Part shown: positions 32,986 through 40,221 of the stretch, in pieces | Layout of the letters: the number at the start of each line of letters is the position of its first letter | Numbering within the stretch: the stretch's first letter is position 1 | Assembly: GCF_000263855.1 (NCBI RefSeq) | Contig: NZ_AJWX01000038.1 | Location: 1 to 50,285 of the forward strand | Length of the DNA: 50,285 bases | Direction: 5' to 3' | DNA from: Pseudomonas sp. M47T1 | GTDB taxonomy: Bacteria; Pseudomonadota; Gammaproteobacteria; Pseudomonadales; Pseudomonadaceae | Notes under the pieces: model-generated | Told to the model about the DNA's origin: nothing | The model's input: only the letters and a program-made list of their open reading frames with translations | The model's database searches: none | Position numbers and translations under genes: made by a program

Positions 32986-33144
32986 GAGATCCTTCTCGGC
33001 GCCTGCGACAGGTTGATGCAGGTTTTACCGTTGGATCGGTGATTTTTTTACGACCGTTAGTCATTTTGAAGTAGGCGCGGTCCAATAACCTTGTAGGCGT
33101 TGTCTTGAAACTGACCCTCAATGGCACCACTTGGGGTATAAGTA

Positions 33145-33160
33145 CTGTCTATAAATACAG
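33145..33160. promoter_or_regulatory. LexA (SOS) box upstream of uvrB
   Basis: CTGTCTATAAATACAG fits the LexA consensus CTGT-N8-ACAG exactly, with the AT-rich core typical of gamma-proteobacterial boxes. It lies 69 bases before the uvrB ATG and overlaps TATAAA (33150-33155), which could be the -10 element. This supports SOS control of uvrB. Confidence 0.85.
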
Positions 33161-33229
33161 GCGTGATTGTGCGCTTGTGATCGCTTTCATCCGTAGGGCC
33201 TATCCCTGCCGGTGGCCAAGAGGTTCCTC

Positions 33230-35245
33230 ATGTCCGAGTTCCAGCTCGTCACCCGTTTCCAGCCCGCCGGCGACCAGCCGGAGGCCATTCGCCTGATGGT
33301 AGAGGGGATCGAGGCCGGCCTTGCGCACCAGACCCTGCTGGGCGTGACGGGCTCGGGCAAGACCTTCAGCATCGCCAACGTGATCAACAAGGTTCAACGC
33401 CCGACGCTGGTGCTGGCACCCAACAAGACCCTGGCGGCGCAGTTGTATGGCGAGTTCAAGGCGTTCTTCCCCAACAACGCCGTCGAGTATTTCGTTTCCT
33501 ACTACGACTACTATCAGCCCGAGGCCTATGTGCCGTCCTCGGACACCTTCATCGAGAAGGACTCGTCCATCAACGACCACATCGAGCAGATGCGCCTGTC
33601 GGCGACCAAGGCGCTGCTGGAGCGCAAGGACGCCATCATCGTCACCACGGTGTCGTGCATCTACGGCCTGGGCAGCCCCGAGACCTATCTGAAAATGGTC
33701 CTGCACGTGGACCGCGGCGACAAGCTCGACCAGCGCGCGCTGCTGCGCCGCCTGGCGGACCTGCAGTACACCCGCAACGAGATGGACTTTGCCCGCGCCA
33801 CCTTCCGCGTGCGTGGTGACGTGATCGACGTGTACCCGGCGGAATCGGACCTGGAAGCCATCCGCATCGAATTGTTCGACGATGAAGTGGAGAGCCTGTC
33901 GGCGTTCGACCCGCTCACCGGCGAGGTGATTCGCAAGCTGCCGCGCTTTACCTTCTACCCCAAGAGCCACTACGTGACGCCGCGCGAAACCCTGCTCGAC
34001 GCCATCGAGGGCATCAAGGAGGAGTTGAAGGAGCGCCTGGACTATTTGCGCAACAACAACAAGCTGGTGGAAGCCCAGCGCCTGGAGCAGCGCACCCGCT
34101 TCGACCTGGAGATGATCCTGGAGCTGGGTTACTGCAACGGCATTGAAAACTACTCGCGCTATTTGTCGGGCCGCCCCGCAGGTGCGCCGCCACCCACCTT
34201 GTATGACTACCTGCCGCCTGACGCGTTGTTGGTGATTGACGAGTCCCACGTCAGCGTTCCCCAGGTGGGGGCCATGTACAAGGGCGACCGTTCACGCAAG
34301 GAAACCCTGGTGGAGTACGGCTTCCGCCTGCCCTCGGCACTGGACAACCGGCCCATGCGCTTTGACGAGTGGGAAGGGGTGAGCCCGCAAACCATTTTTG
34401 TTTCGGCAACGCCCGGCAAATACGAAGCGGAGCACGCCGGCCGGGTGATCGAGCAGGTGGTGCGCCCCACCGGCCTGGTGGACCCGCAGGTGGAGGTACG
34501 GCCAGCGCTGACCCAAGTGGACGACCTGCTGTCGGAGATCCGCAAGCAGGTGGCCATTGAGGAACGTGTGCTGGTCACGGTGCTGACCAAGCGCATGGCT
34601 GAAGACTTGACGGACTACCTGGCCGATCATGATGTGAAAGTGCGCTATCTGCACTCGGACATCGACACCGTGGAGCGCGTGGAAATCATCCGCGACCTGC
34701 GCTTGGGCGCTTTCGATGTTCTGGTGGGTATCAACCTGCTGCGTGAGGGCTTGGACATGCCCGAGGTGTCGCTGGTGGCGATTCTGGACGCGGACAAGGA
34801 GGGCTTCCTGCGTTCGGATCGCTCGTTGATCCAGACCATCGGCCGGGCGGCGCGTAACCTCAATGGCCGCGCCATTCTGTATGCCGACCGCATGACCGGC
34901 TCCATGGAGCGGGCCATCGGCGAGACCGAGCGCCGCCGGGAAAAGCAGGTGGCCTTCAACACGGCCAACGGCATCGTCCCTCAGGGGGTGTTCAAGGATG
35001 TCGCCGACATCATGGAAGGCGCCACCGTGCCGGGTTCGCGCAGCAAGAAGCGCAAGGGCATGGCCAAGGCGGCCGAGGAAAACGCCAAATACGAAAACGA
35101 ACTGCGCTCGCCGAGCGAGATCACCAAGCGCATCCGTCAGTTGGAAGAAAAAATGTACCAGCTGGCGCGCGACCTGGAGTTCGAAGCGGCAGCGCAGATG
35201 CGCGACGAAATCGCCAAACTGCGCGAGCGGCTGCTCAACGTCTGA
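33230..35245 (+). CDS. uvrB: Excinuclease ABC subunit B UvrB
   Basis: Damage-verifying helicase of nucleotide excision repair. The 671-residue length is normal. Walker A G-V-T-G-S-G-K-T is near residues 39-46, and the beta-hairpin region Y-Y-D-Y-Y-Q-P-E-A-Y follows near 92-101. D-E-S-H is the Walker B motif near 338. The helicase C-terminal region (G-I-N-L-L-R-E-G-L-D-M-P-E) and the UVR domain that contacts UvrC lie at the end. ATG 33230 has AAGAGGT (33218-33224) upstream. The LexA box indicates damage-inducible expression. Confidence 0.97.
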   Translation: MSEFQLVTRFQPAGDQPEAIRLMVEGIEAGLAHQTLLGVTGSGKTFSIANVINKVQRPTLVLAPNKTLAAQLYGEFKAFFPNNAVEYFVSYYDYYQPEAYVPSSDTFIEKDSSINDHIEQMRLSATKALLERKDAIIVTTVSCIYGLGSPETYLKMVLHVDRGDKLDQRALLRRLADLQYTRNEMDFARATFRVRGDVIDVYPAESDLEAIRIELFDDEVESLSAFDPLTGEVIRKLPRFTFYPKSHYVTPRETLLDAIEGIKEELKERLDYLRNNNKLVEAQRLEQRTRFDLEMILELGYCNGIENYSRYLSGRPAGAPPPTLYDYLPPDALLVIDESHVSVPQVGAMYKGDRSRKETLVEYGFRLPSALDNRPMRFDEWEGVSPQTIFVSATPGKYEAEHAGRVIEQVVRPTGLVDPQVEVRPALTQVDDLLSEIRKQVAIEERVLVTVLTKRMAEDLTDYLADHDVKVRYLHSDIDTVERVEIIRDLRLGAFDVLVGINLLREGLDMPEVSLVAILDADKEGFLRSDRSLIQTIGRAARNLNGRAILYADRMTGSMERAIGETERRREKQVAFNTANGIVPQGVFKDVADIMEGATVPGSRSKKRKGMAKAAEENAKYENELRSPSEITKRIRQLEEKMYQLARDLEFEAAAQMRDEIAKLRERLLNV

Positions 35246-35276
35246 GTCAATTTGCTGCCCTGCGGGGGCTGTCTGG

Positions 35277-35363
35277 GTGGGAGTGGGCTCTGCCCACGAA
35301 ACGGGCGCCGCGTTTAGCCAGAATGTTCGCGTTATTGTTTTCGCGGGCAGCGCTCGCTCCCAC
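35277..35363. repeat. Inverted pair of REP elements between uvrB and the FlhB-like gene
   Basis: GTGGGAGTGGGCTCTGCCCA (35277-35296) and its near reverse complement ending GCTCGCTCCCAC (about 35340-35363) face each other about 40 bases apart. The pattern is the common Pseudomonas REP pair (GTGGGAGCGGGC...GCCCGCTCCCAC). It lies between two convergent genes and may help separate their transcripts. Confidence 0.75.
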
Positions 35364-35376
35364 AAGAGACCGTCAA

Positions 35377-35691
35377 TCACGGGGGAGTGATGTCGCGCTC
35401 CAGCGGCGCAGGGCTGGGGTCGAAACCCTGGGGGTATTTGCCCTTCAGGTTCCAGGCGAAGGCAATGATCTCGGCAATGGTGCGGTACAGCGCCTCGGGA
35501 ATGCTGTCGCCCAGTTCCAGGCGCGCCAGCAGCTTCACCAACTCAGCATTTTCATAGATCGGCACTTCATACTCGCGGGCCATGGCCAGGATCGCTTCGG
35601 CCAGCTCGTCGTCGCCCTTGGCACTGAGGGTGGGCGCCTGTTGGCCGTCGTACGTCAGGGCAATGGCCTGGCGGGGGGCTGTGTTGTTCAT
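35377..35691 (-). CDS. FlhB C-terminal-like protein (export switch domain)
   Basis: A 104-residue stand-alone version of the cytoplasmic FlhB/YscU domain: A-I-A-L-T-Y-D-G-Q-Q-A-P near residues 9-20, then an A-K-G-D-D-E-L-A-E-A-I motif and the E-V-P-I-Y-E-N helix-strand of that domain. The N-P-T-H autocleavage motif of full-length FlhB is absent. Such FlhB-like small proteins are known in flagellar bacteria and can partly replace the FlhB C-terminus. ATG 35691 overlaps the upstream FliK-like gene by four bases, so the pair is co-expressed. Confidence 0.82.
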   Translation of the reverse strand: MNNTAPRQAIALTYDGQQAPTLSAKGDDELAEAILAMAREYEVPIYENAELVKLLARLELGDSIPEALYRTIAEIIAFAWNLKGKYPQGFDPSPAPLERDITPP

Positions 35692-37262
35692 GCGGTTTCG
35701 TCCACCCAACGTTGTTCCAGTTGCGTACGCGGCCCCTGGGGCGGGGTGCCCTGGTGGCATTGCAGGTCGCTGACCGCCAGGCCCGAGTCCAGCAGGCGTT
35801 CGCGCAGGCTGTCCAGTTGGCTGTCGATCAGCCGCGCCGTGGCGGGCCACTGCGCCCATAGCTGGCCGCTGAGGCTGCCGCGCAACAGTTGCGCCTGAAT
35901 TTGCAGGGGGCCCAGCGGGTCCAGGTCGAAGGCCAGTTCTACCCGCCACAGCGGCTCGCGCTGTTGCGCGGGTTGCTCGGCCTGCTGTTTCTTGCTGTCT
36001 TCAGGCTCGTCCTCGCGCTGCACGCGCACCTGCAGTGGCACGATGTCCTGCTGGTTACGCATGGGGATTTCCAGCTGCCAGGTGGTCAGCACTTTGCCGT
36101 CTTCGCTCAGGCCGCTCTGTTCCAGGCTCGACAACTGATGGCTCTGCAAACGCGACACCGCTGCCGACGCCAGGCGCAGCAAGTGTTCCAGGTCATTTTC
36201 GCCGTCGAAACTGCCCAGCAGGCGCGTGGGCAGTGGAAAACCGCTGGGCGGTTTTTCGCCCACCTGGCCCAGCGTGCCAAGGGCGCTGCGCACATAACCA
36301 GGCAGCACGTTGGCCAGCACCTTGGCGGCGTCAGCCGGGTTGAACGGGGCGTTGCCGGGCAGGTTCGGCAGTATTTGCGCCACCAGGCGCAGCAGGCTGC
36401 TTTTCAAGTCATCGGGCAGCGCGCCGCCCTGGGGTGTCAGCAACTGCGCTTCCAGAAACAGCCCGCTGGCGTTCAAGGCCTGGGCCACGCCGCGCGTGTC
36501 GGTGAGTTGGAGGATGTCGGGCAGGCTGGCCAGCAGGCGGCTGGCGCTGGCGCGCAGGTCGTCGCCCACTTCGCTGCTGTCGCCCAGGTTTTGCAGCGCG
36601 GCCAGCACGCCTTCCAGCGAGCCTTGGCGGCTTTGCTGCGTTTGCAATTGCTGGTTGACCGCCAATTGCGCCAGGCGCCCGCTCAGGGGCACGAAGTTGA
36701 GGCTTTGCGCGCCCTGCACTTGGGCGCTGAGCAGGCTGCCGAGGCGCAGCGGCCCAGGGCTGTCTATTTCCAGGGTGCTACCGGCCATGGCCGTGTTCAG
36801 CAACGTGACCAGCGAGCGATAGGTGCCGGCCTGGGGCTGCAACTGGCTGCTGATGACTTTGCCTTGCACCAGCGTGCCCACCGGCAATTGTTGTGTGTCG
36901 AGTTCGGTCAGGGTGCCGACGGCGTTGCTCTTGACCTGTTGCACCGTGACCGCCGCGCTGCCAGAGGCCAGCTGGGTCACCGTGACCTGGGTACCCTGGG
37001 GCAAGGGCTGTTTGCTGGTGGCCTGCACCGTGGCTTGTTCGCCACTGTTGGTGATCAGCGACAGCACCACCTGGAACGGCTGGCCGGCCACGGCCTTGCT
37101 CGACAGCACCTGGCCGCTGGCGCTTTCGCCAATGTCCAGCAGGCTGCTCAGCGGCGTCAGTAGTTTCACTACGTCACCGCTGGCGATGCTGGTGCCGGCA
37201 CTGGCGCGCAGCGCACTGGCGGCGGGCAGCAGCGAGGACAGACTGGTGATGTCACTTGTCAT
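35688..37262 (-). CDS. FliK-like flagellar hook-length control protein
   Basis: A 524-residue protein. A Gln/Ser/Leu-rich N-terminal and central part is low in conserved motifs; the C-terminal third (about 390-510) has the FliK C-terminal domain pattern (L-Q-V-R-V-Q-R...W-R-V-E-L-A-F-D-L-D-P-L-G-P-L-Q-I-Q-A...G-L-A-V-S-D-L-Q-C). FliK proteins measure hook length and switch export specificity. ATG 37262 has AGGTTTAC upstream; ATG 37289 lacks a ribosome site. This looks like a second, FliK-like paralogue next to ccm, not necessarily the main fliK. Confidence 0.75.
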   Translation of the reverse strand: MTSDITSLSSLLPAASALRASAGTSIASGDVVKLLTPLSSLLDIGESASGQVLSSKAVAGQPFQVVLSLITNSGEQATVQATSKQPLPQGTQVTVTQLASGSAAVTVQQVKSNAVGTLTELDTQQLPVGTLVQGKVISSQLQPQAGTYRSLVTLLNTAMAGSTLEIDSPGPLRLGSLLSAQVQGAQSLNFVPLSGRLAQLAVNQQLQTQQSRQGSLEGVLAALQNLGDSSEVGDDLRASASRLLASLPDILQLTDTRGVAQALNASGLFLEAQLLTPQGGALPDDLKSSLLRLVAQILPNLPGNAPFNPADAAKVLANVLPGYVRSALGTLGQVGEKPPSGFPLPTRLLGSFDGENDLEHLLRLASAAVSRLQSHQLSSLEQSGLSEDGKVLTTWQLEIPMRNQQDIVPLQVRVQREDEPEDSKKQQAEQPAQQREPLWRVELAFDLDPLGPLQIQAQLLRGSLSGQLWAQWPATARLIDSQLDSLRERLLDSGLAVSDLQCHQGTPPQGPRTQLEQRWVDETA

Positions 37263-37461
37263 GTAAACCTGGCCTGTGGAAATTGCCATGATGGCAGTGG
37301 GGGTCGGTATGTATAATGCGGCACCAACTTTTTCAAAGCTTGTATACAGTGCGCGTAGCTGCTTGCGAATTGCAAAAAGTACGCCATTGCCAGTTTAACG
37401 GCAGCCGCGGCGCGCACTTGAACGGCACCTGTACCCTTCATCCGATTGATAAGGCCATCGT
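37263..37461. promoter_or_regulatory. Divergent control region between the FliK-like gene and ccmA
   Basis: This 199-base gap holds TATAAT (37312-37317, plus) without a well-spaced -35. A minus-strand TTGAAA (37337-37332, upstream of CATTATACATA) could drive the FliK-like gene. TGTATACA (37341-37348) is an 8-base perfect palindrome. No stronger regulatory site is visible, and the ccmA promoter cannot be placed with confidence. Confidence 0.35.
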
Positions 37462-38094
37462 TTGATTCCTCATCTTCAAGCCCAGGCACTGGCGTGCGAG
37501 CGCGACTGGCGGATGTTGTTCGAGAATCTCGAACTGTCCGTCGGCGCAGGCGACATGTGGCAGATCAGCGGCCCCAACGGCAGTGGCAAGACCAGCCTGT
37601 TGCGCTTGCTTGCCGGTCTGATGCAACCCACTGCCGGGCACGTACTGCTGGGCGGCAAGCCGCTGCCGGGCCAGGGCGCCACCCTGGCGCGGATGATGCT
37701 GTGGATCGGCCACGCCGCCGGCATCAAGGACGTGCTCAGCGCCGAGGAAAACCTGACCTGGCTCTGTGCCCTGCACCAGAACGCCTCGCGCGATGCCATC
37801 TGGCAGGCGCTGGAGGCGGTGGGCCTGCGTGGTTTCGAAGACGTGCCGTGCCATACCCTGTCGGCTGGCCAGCAGCGTCGTGTGGCGCTGGCGCGGCTGT
37901 ACCTGCCGGCACCGCCGCTGTGGATTCTCGACGAGCCGTTCACGGCGCTGGACAAGCACGGCGTGGCGCAGTTGGAAGCGCACCTGGCCGCCCATTGCGA
38001 AAATGGCGGTATGGTGGTGCTCACCACCCACCATAATATTGCCGTGAAACCGTCAGGCTATTGCGAGCTGGACCTGGCGCGGTGGGCGGCATGA
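37462..38094 (+). CDS. ccmA: Heme exporter ATP-binding protein CcmA
   Basis: ATPase of the CcmABCD complex, which releases holo-CcmE during cytochrome c maturation. It has 210 residues. Walker A G-P-N-G-S-G-K-T is near residues 38-45, the signature L-S-A-G-Q-Q-R-R near 133-140, and Walker B L-W-I-L-D-E-P-F near 152-159. The start codon is TTG (37462), with AAGG at 37451-37454. No ATG or GTG nearby gives the conserved N-terminus. The stop overlaps ccmB by four bases. Confidence 0.94.
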   Translation: MIPHLQAQALACERDWRMLFENLELSVGAGDMWQISGPNGSGKTSLLRLLAGLMQPTAGHVLLGGKPLPGQGATLARMMLWIGHAAGIKDVLSAEENLTWLCALHQNASRDAIWQALEAVGLRGFEDVPCHTLSAGQQRRVALARLYLPAPPLWILDEPFTALDKHGVAQLEAHLAAHCENGGMVVLTTHHNIAVKPSGYCELDLARWAA

Positions 38095-38762
38095 GCGGCG
38101 TTTTCGTCACCTTGCTCAAGCGCGAGGCTCGCCTGCTGGTACGCCGGCCTGCGGAATTGGCCAATCCACTGGTATTCTTCGCCATCGTCATCGCCCTGTT
38201 CCCGCTGGCGGTAGGCCCGGAGTCGCAGTTGCTGCGCACCTTGTCGCCGGGGCTGGTATGGGTGGCGGCGCTGTTGGCGGTGCTGCTGTCGCTCGATGGT
38301 CTGTTTCGCAGCGATTTCGAAGACGGCTCGCTGGAACAATGGGTTTTGTCGCCGCACCCTCTGCCCTTGCTGGTGTTGGCGAAAGTACTGGCGCACTGGT
38401 CATTTTCCGGGCTGTCACTGGTGCTGCTGTCACCCTTGTTGGCATTGATGCTCGGCTTGCCAGTGGAATGCCTGCCGGTGCTGCTGGCGTCGTTGCTGCT
38501 GGGCACGCCAGTGCTCAGCCTGTTGGGCGCCGTGGGCGCCGCCCTGACGGTAGGGCTCAAGCGTGGCGGCCTGTTGCTGGCGCTGGTGATCCTGCCGTTG
38601 TACATCCCGGTATTGATTCTAGGCAGTGGCGCCTTGCAGGCAGCCCTGCAAGGCATGCCGACCGCCGGTTACCTGTTGTGGCTGGGTAGCCTGACCGCGC
38701 TTGCGGTCACCCTCACACCCTTTGCGATAGCCGCTGGCCTGAAGATCAGCGTCGGCGAATAA
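38091..38762 (+). CDS. ccmB: Heme exporter membrane protein CcmB
   Basis: Multi-pass partner of CcmA, 223 residues. Five or six hydrophobic spans can be seen, starting with F-V-T-L-L-K-R-E-A-R-L-L-V-R-R-P-A-E-L before the first span, the usual CcmB N-terminus. F-R-S-D-F-E-D-G-S-L-E-Q-W, a CcmB-specific motif, is near residues 71-83. ATG 38091 overlaps the ccmA stop (ATGA), indicating coupling. Confidence 0.94.
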   Translation: MSGVFVTLLKREARLLVRRPAELANPLVFFAIVIALFPLAVGPESQLLRTLSPGLVWVAALLAVLLSLDGLFRSDFEDGSLEQWVLSPHPLPLLVLAKVLAHWSFSGLSLVLLSPLLALMLGLPVECLPVLLASLLLGTPVLSLLGAVGAALTVGLKRGGLLLALVILPLYIPVLILGSGALQAALQGMPTAGYLLWLGSLTALAVTLTPFAIAAGLKISVGE

Positions 38763-38809
38763 TGAGGCTGGCCCCCAAGAGGGCTGGCGAAGATCCAGGA
38801 TGCACCGTG

Positions 38810-39580
38810 ATGAATAGCAGCGTGATCAGTTGGACTTGGTTTCACAAACTCGGCTCGCCGAAATGGTTCTACGGCATCAGCGGGCGCCTGCTGCCCTGGC
38901 TCAGTGTGGCCGCCGCCGTACTGCTGGCCATCGGCGTGGTCTGGGGGCTGGCGTTCGCGCCGCCGGACTACCAGCAGGGCAACAGCTTTCGCATCATCTA
39001 TATCCACGTGCCGGCGGCCATGCTGGCCCAGTCCTGCTACGTGATGATTGCCGTGGCCGGCCTGGTGGGGTTGGTGTGGAAAATGAAGATCGCCGACATT
39101 GCCCTGCAGTGTGGCGCGCGCGTGGGCGCCTGGATGACGGCGCTGGCGCTGCTCACCGGCTCCATCTGGGGCAAGCCCACCTGGGGCACGTTCTGGGTGT
39201 GGGACGCACGGCTCACCTCGATGCTGATCCTGTTGTTCCTGTATGTGGGCCTGATCGCCCTGGGCCATGCCATCAGCAACCGTGACAGTGCTGCCAAGGC
39301 CTGCGCAGTGCTGGCGCTGGTGGGCGTGGTGAACATCCCGATCATCAAGTATTCGGTACAGTGGTGGAGCACCCTGCACCAGGGCGCTACCTTCAGCCTC
39401 ACGAAAAAGCCGGACATGCCCGCCGAAATGTGGCTGCCATTGCTGTTCACGGTGCTGGGCTTCTACTGCTTCTTCGGCGCCGTGCTGCTGATGCGCATGC
39501 GCCTGGAACTGCTCAAGCGCGAAGCGCGCAGCGGCTGGGCCAAGGCCGAAGTGGCCCAGGCGCTGGAGGGTCGAGCATGA
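38810..39580 (+). CDS. ccmC: Heme handling protein CcmC
   Basis: Six-helix membrane protein that attaches heme to CcmE. It has 256 residues. The tryptophan-rich heme-handling segment W-G-K-P-T-W-G-T-F-W-V-W-D is near residues 121-133. Conserved His residues are in H-V-P-A-A near 66 and in the later Q-W-W-S-T-L-H-Q-G loop. ATG 38810 has AGGA upstream; an in-frame start at 38762 is rejected. It overlaps ccmD by four bases. Confidence 0.94.
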   Translation: MNSSVISWTWFHKLGSPKWFYGISGRLLPWLSVAAAVLLAIGVVWGLAFAPPDYQQGNSFRIIYIHVPAAMLAQSCYVMIAVAGLVGLVWKMKIADIALQCGARVGAWMTALALLTGSIWGKPTWGTFWVWDARLTSMLILLFLYVGLIALGHAISNRDSAAKACAVLALVGVVNIPIIKYSVQWWSTLHQGATFSLTKKPDMPAEMWLPLLFTVLGFYCFFGAVLLMRMRLELLKREARSGWAKAEVAQALEGRA

Positions 39581-39753
39581 ATTTCGCTTCATTCGGTGAT
39601 TTCCTCGCCATGGGCCATCATGGCGCCTATGTCTGGTCGGCCTACGGCATCTGCCTGGTGGTGCTGGCGAACAACATCGCCACGCCGCTGCTGGCGCGTC
39701 GACGCTATTTGCAAGAAGAGGCGCGCCGTTTGCGCCGGGAGAAAGGCAAGTGA
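39577..39753 (+). CDS. ccmD: Heme exporter protein CcmD
   Basis: A 58-residue single-pass membrane protein that holds CcmA-C and CcmE together during holo-CcmE release. The N-terminal M-G-H-H-G-A-Y-V-W-S-A-Y-G motif is diagnostic, and the basic C-terminus (R-R-R-Y-L-Q-E-E-A-R-R-L-R-R) lies on the cytoplasmic side. The ATG overlaps the ccmC stop (ATGA) and the stop overlaps ccmE. Confidence 0.92.
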   Translation: MNFASFGDFLAMGHHGAYVWSAYGICLVVLANNIATPLLARRRYLQEEARRLRREKGK

Positions 39754-40217
39754 ATCCGCTGCGCAAGAAACGTCTGTTGATTATCATCGGCCTGCTGGTG
39801 GGCCTGGGCGTGGCCGTGGGCCTGGCGCTGAGCGCGCTGCAACAGAACATCAACCTGTTCTACACCCCTACGCAGATCGCCAACGGCGAGGCGCCTGCCG
39901 GTACCCGCATTCGCGCGGGCGGCATGGTGGAGAAGGGCTCGCTGGTGCGCTCCGCCGACTCCCTGGACGTGCGCTTCGTGGTCACCGACTTCAACAAGAA
40001 CGTGACCATCACCTACCGCGGCATTCTTCCCGACCTGTTCCGCGAAGGGCAGGGCATCGTCGCCCTGGGCAAGATCAACGCCGACGGCGTGGTGGTGGCT
40101 GACCAGATCCTGGCCAAGCACGACGAGAAATACATGCCGCCTGAAGTCACCAAGGCCCTCAAGGACAGCGGCCAGTCTGCGTCCAGCGCAACCGCTGCGC
40201 CCGGCAAGGAAGGTTGA
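39750..40217 (+). CDS. ccmE: Heme chaperone CcmE
   Basis: Periplasmic heme chaperone, 155 residues. An N-terminal membrane anchor lies at about 9-29 and an OB-fold follows. The heme-binding His124 is in A-K-H-D-E-K-Y-M-P-P-E-V, the CcmE motif. It receives heme from CcmC and delivers it to CcmF/H. The start is GTG, overlapping ccmD. Confidence 0.95.
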   Translation: MNPLRKKRLLIIIGLLVGLGVAVGLALSALQQNINLFYTPTQIANGEAPAGTRIRAGGMVEKGSLVRSADSLDVRFVVTDFNKNVTITYRGILPDLFREGQGIVALGKINADGVVVADQILAKHDEKYMPPEVTKALKDSGQSASSATAAPGKEG

Positions 40218-40221
40218 AACC

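Noticed and set aside
37318..37336. Sigma-54 promoter in the ccmA upstream gap (GGCAC with later TTTTC)
   Set aside because: The -12 element lacks the required TTGC, so the match is only partial.
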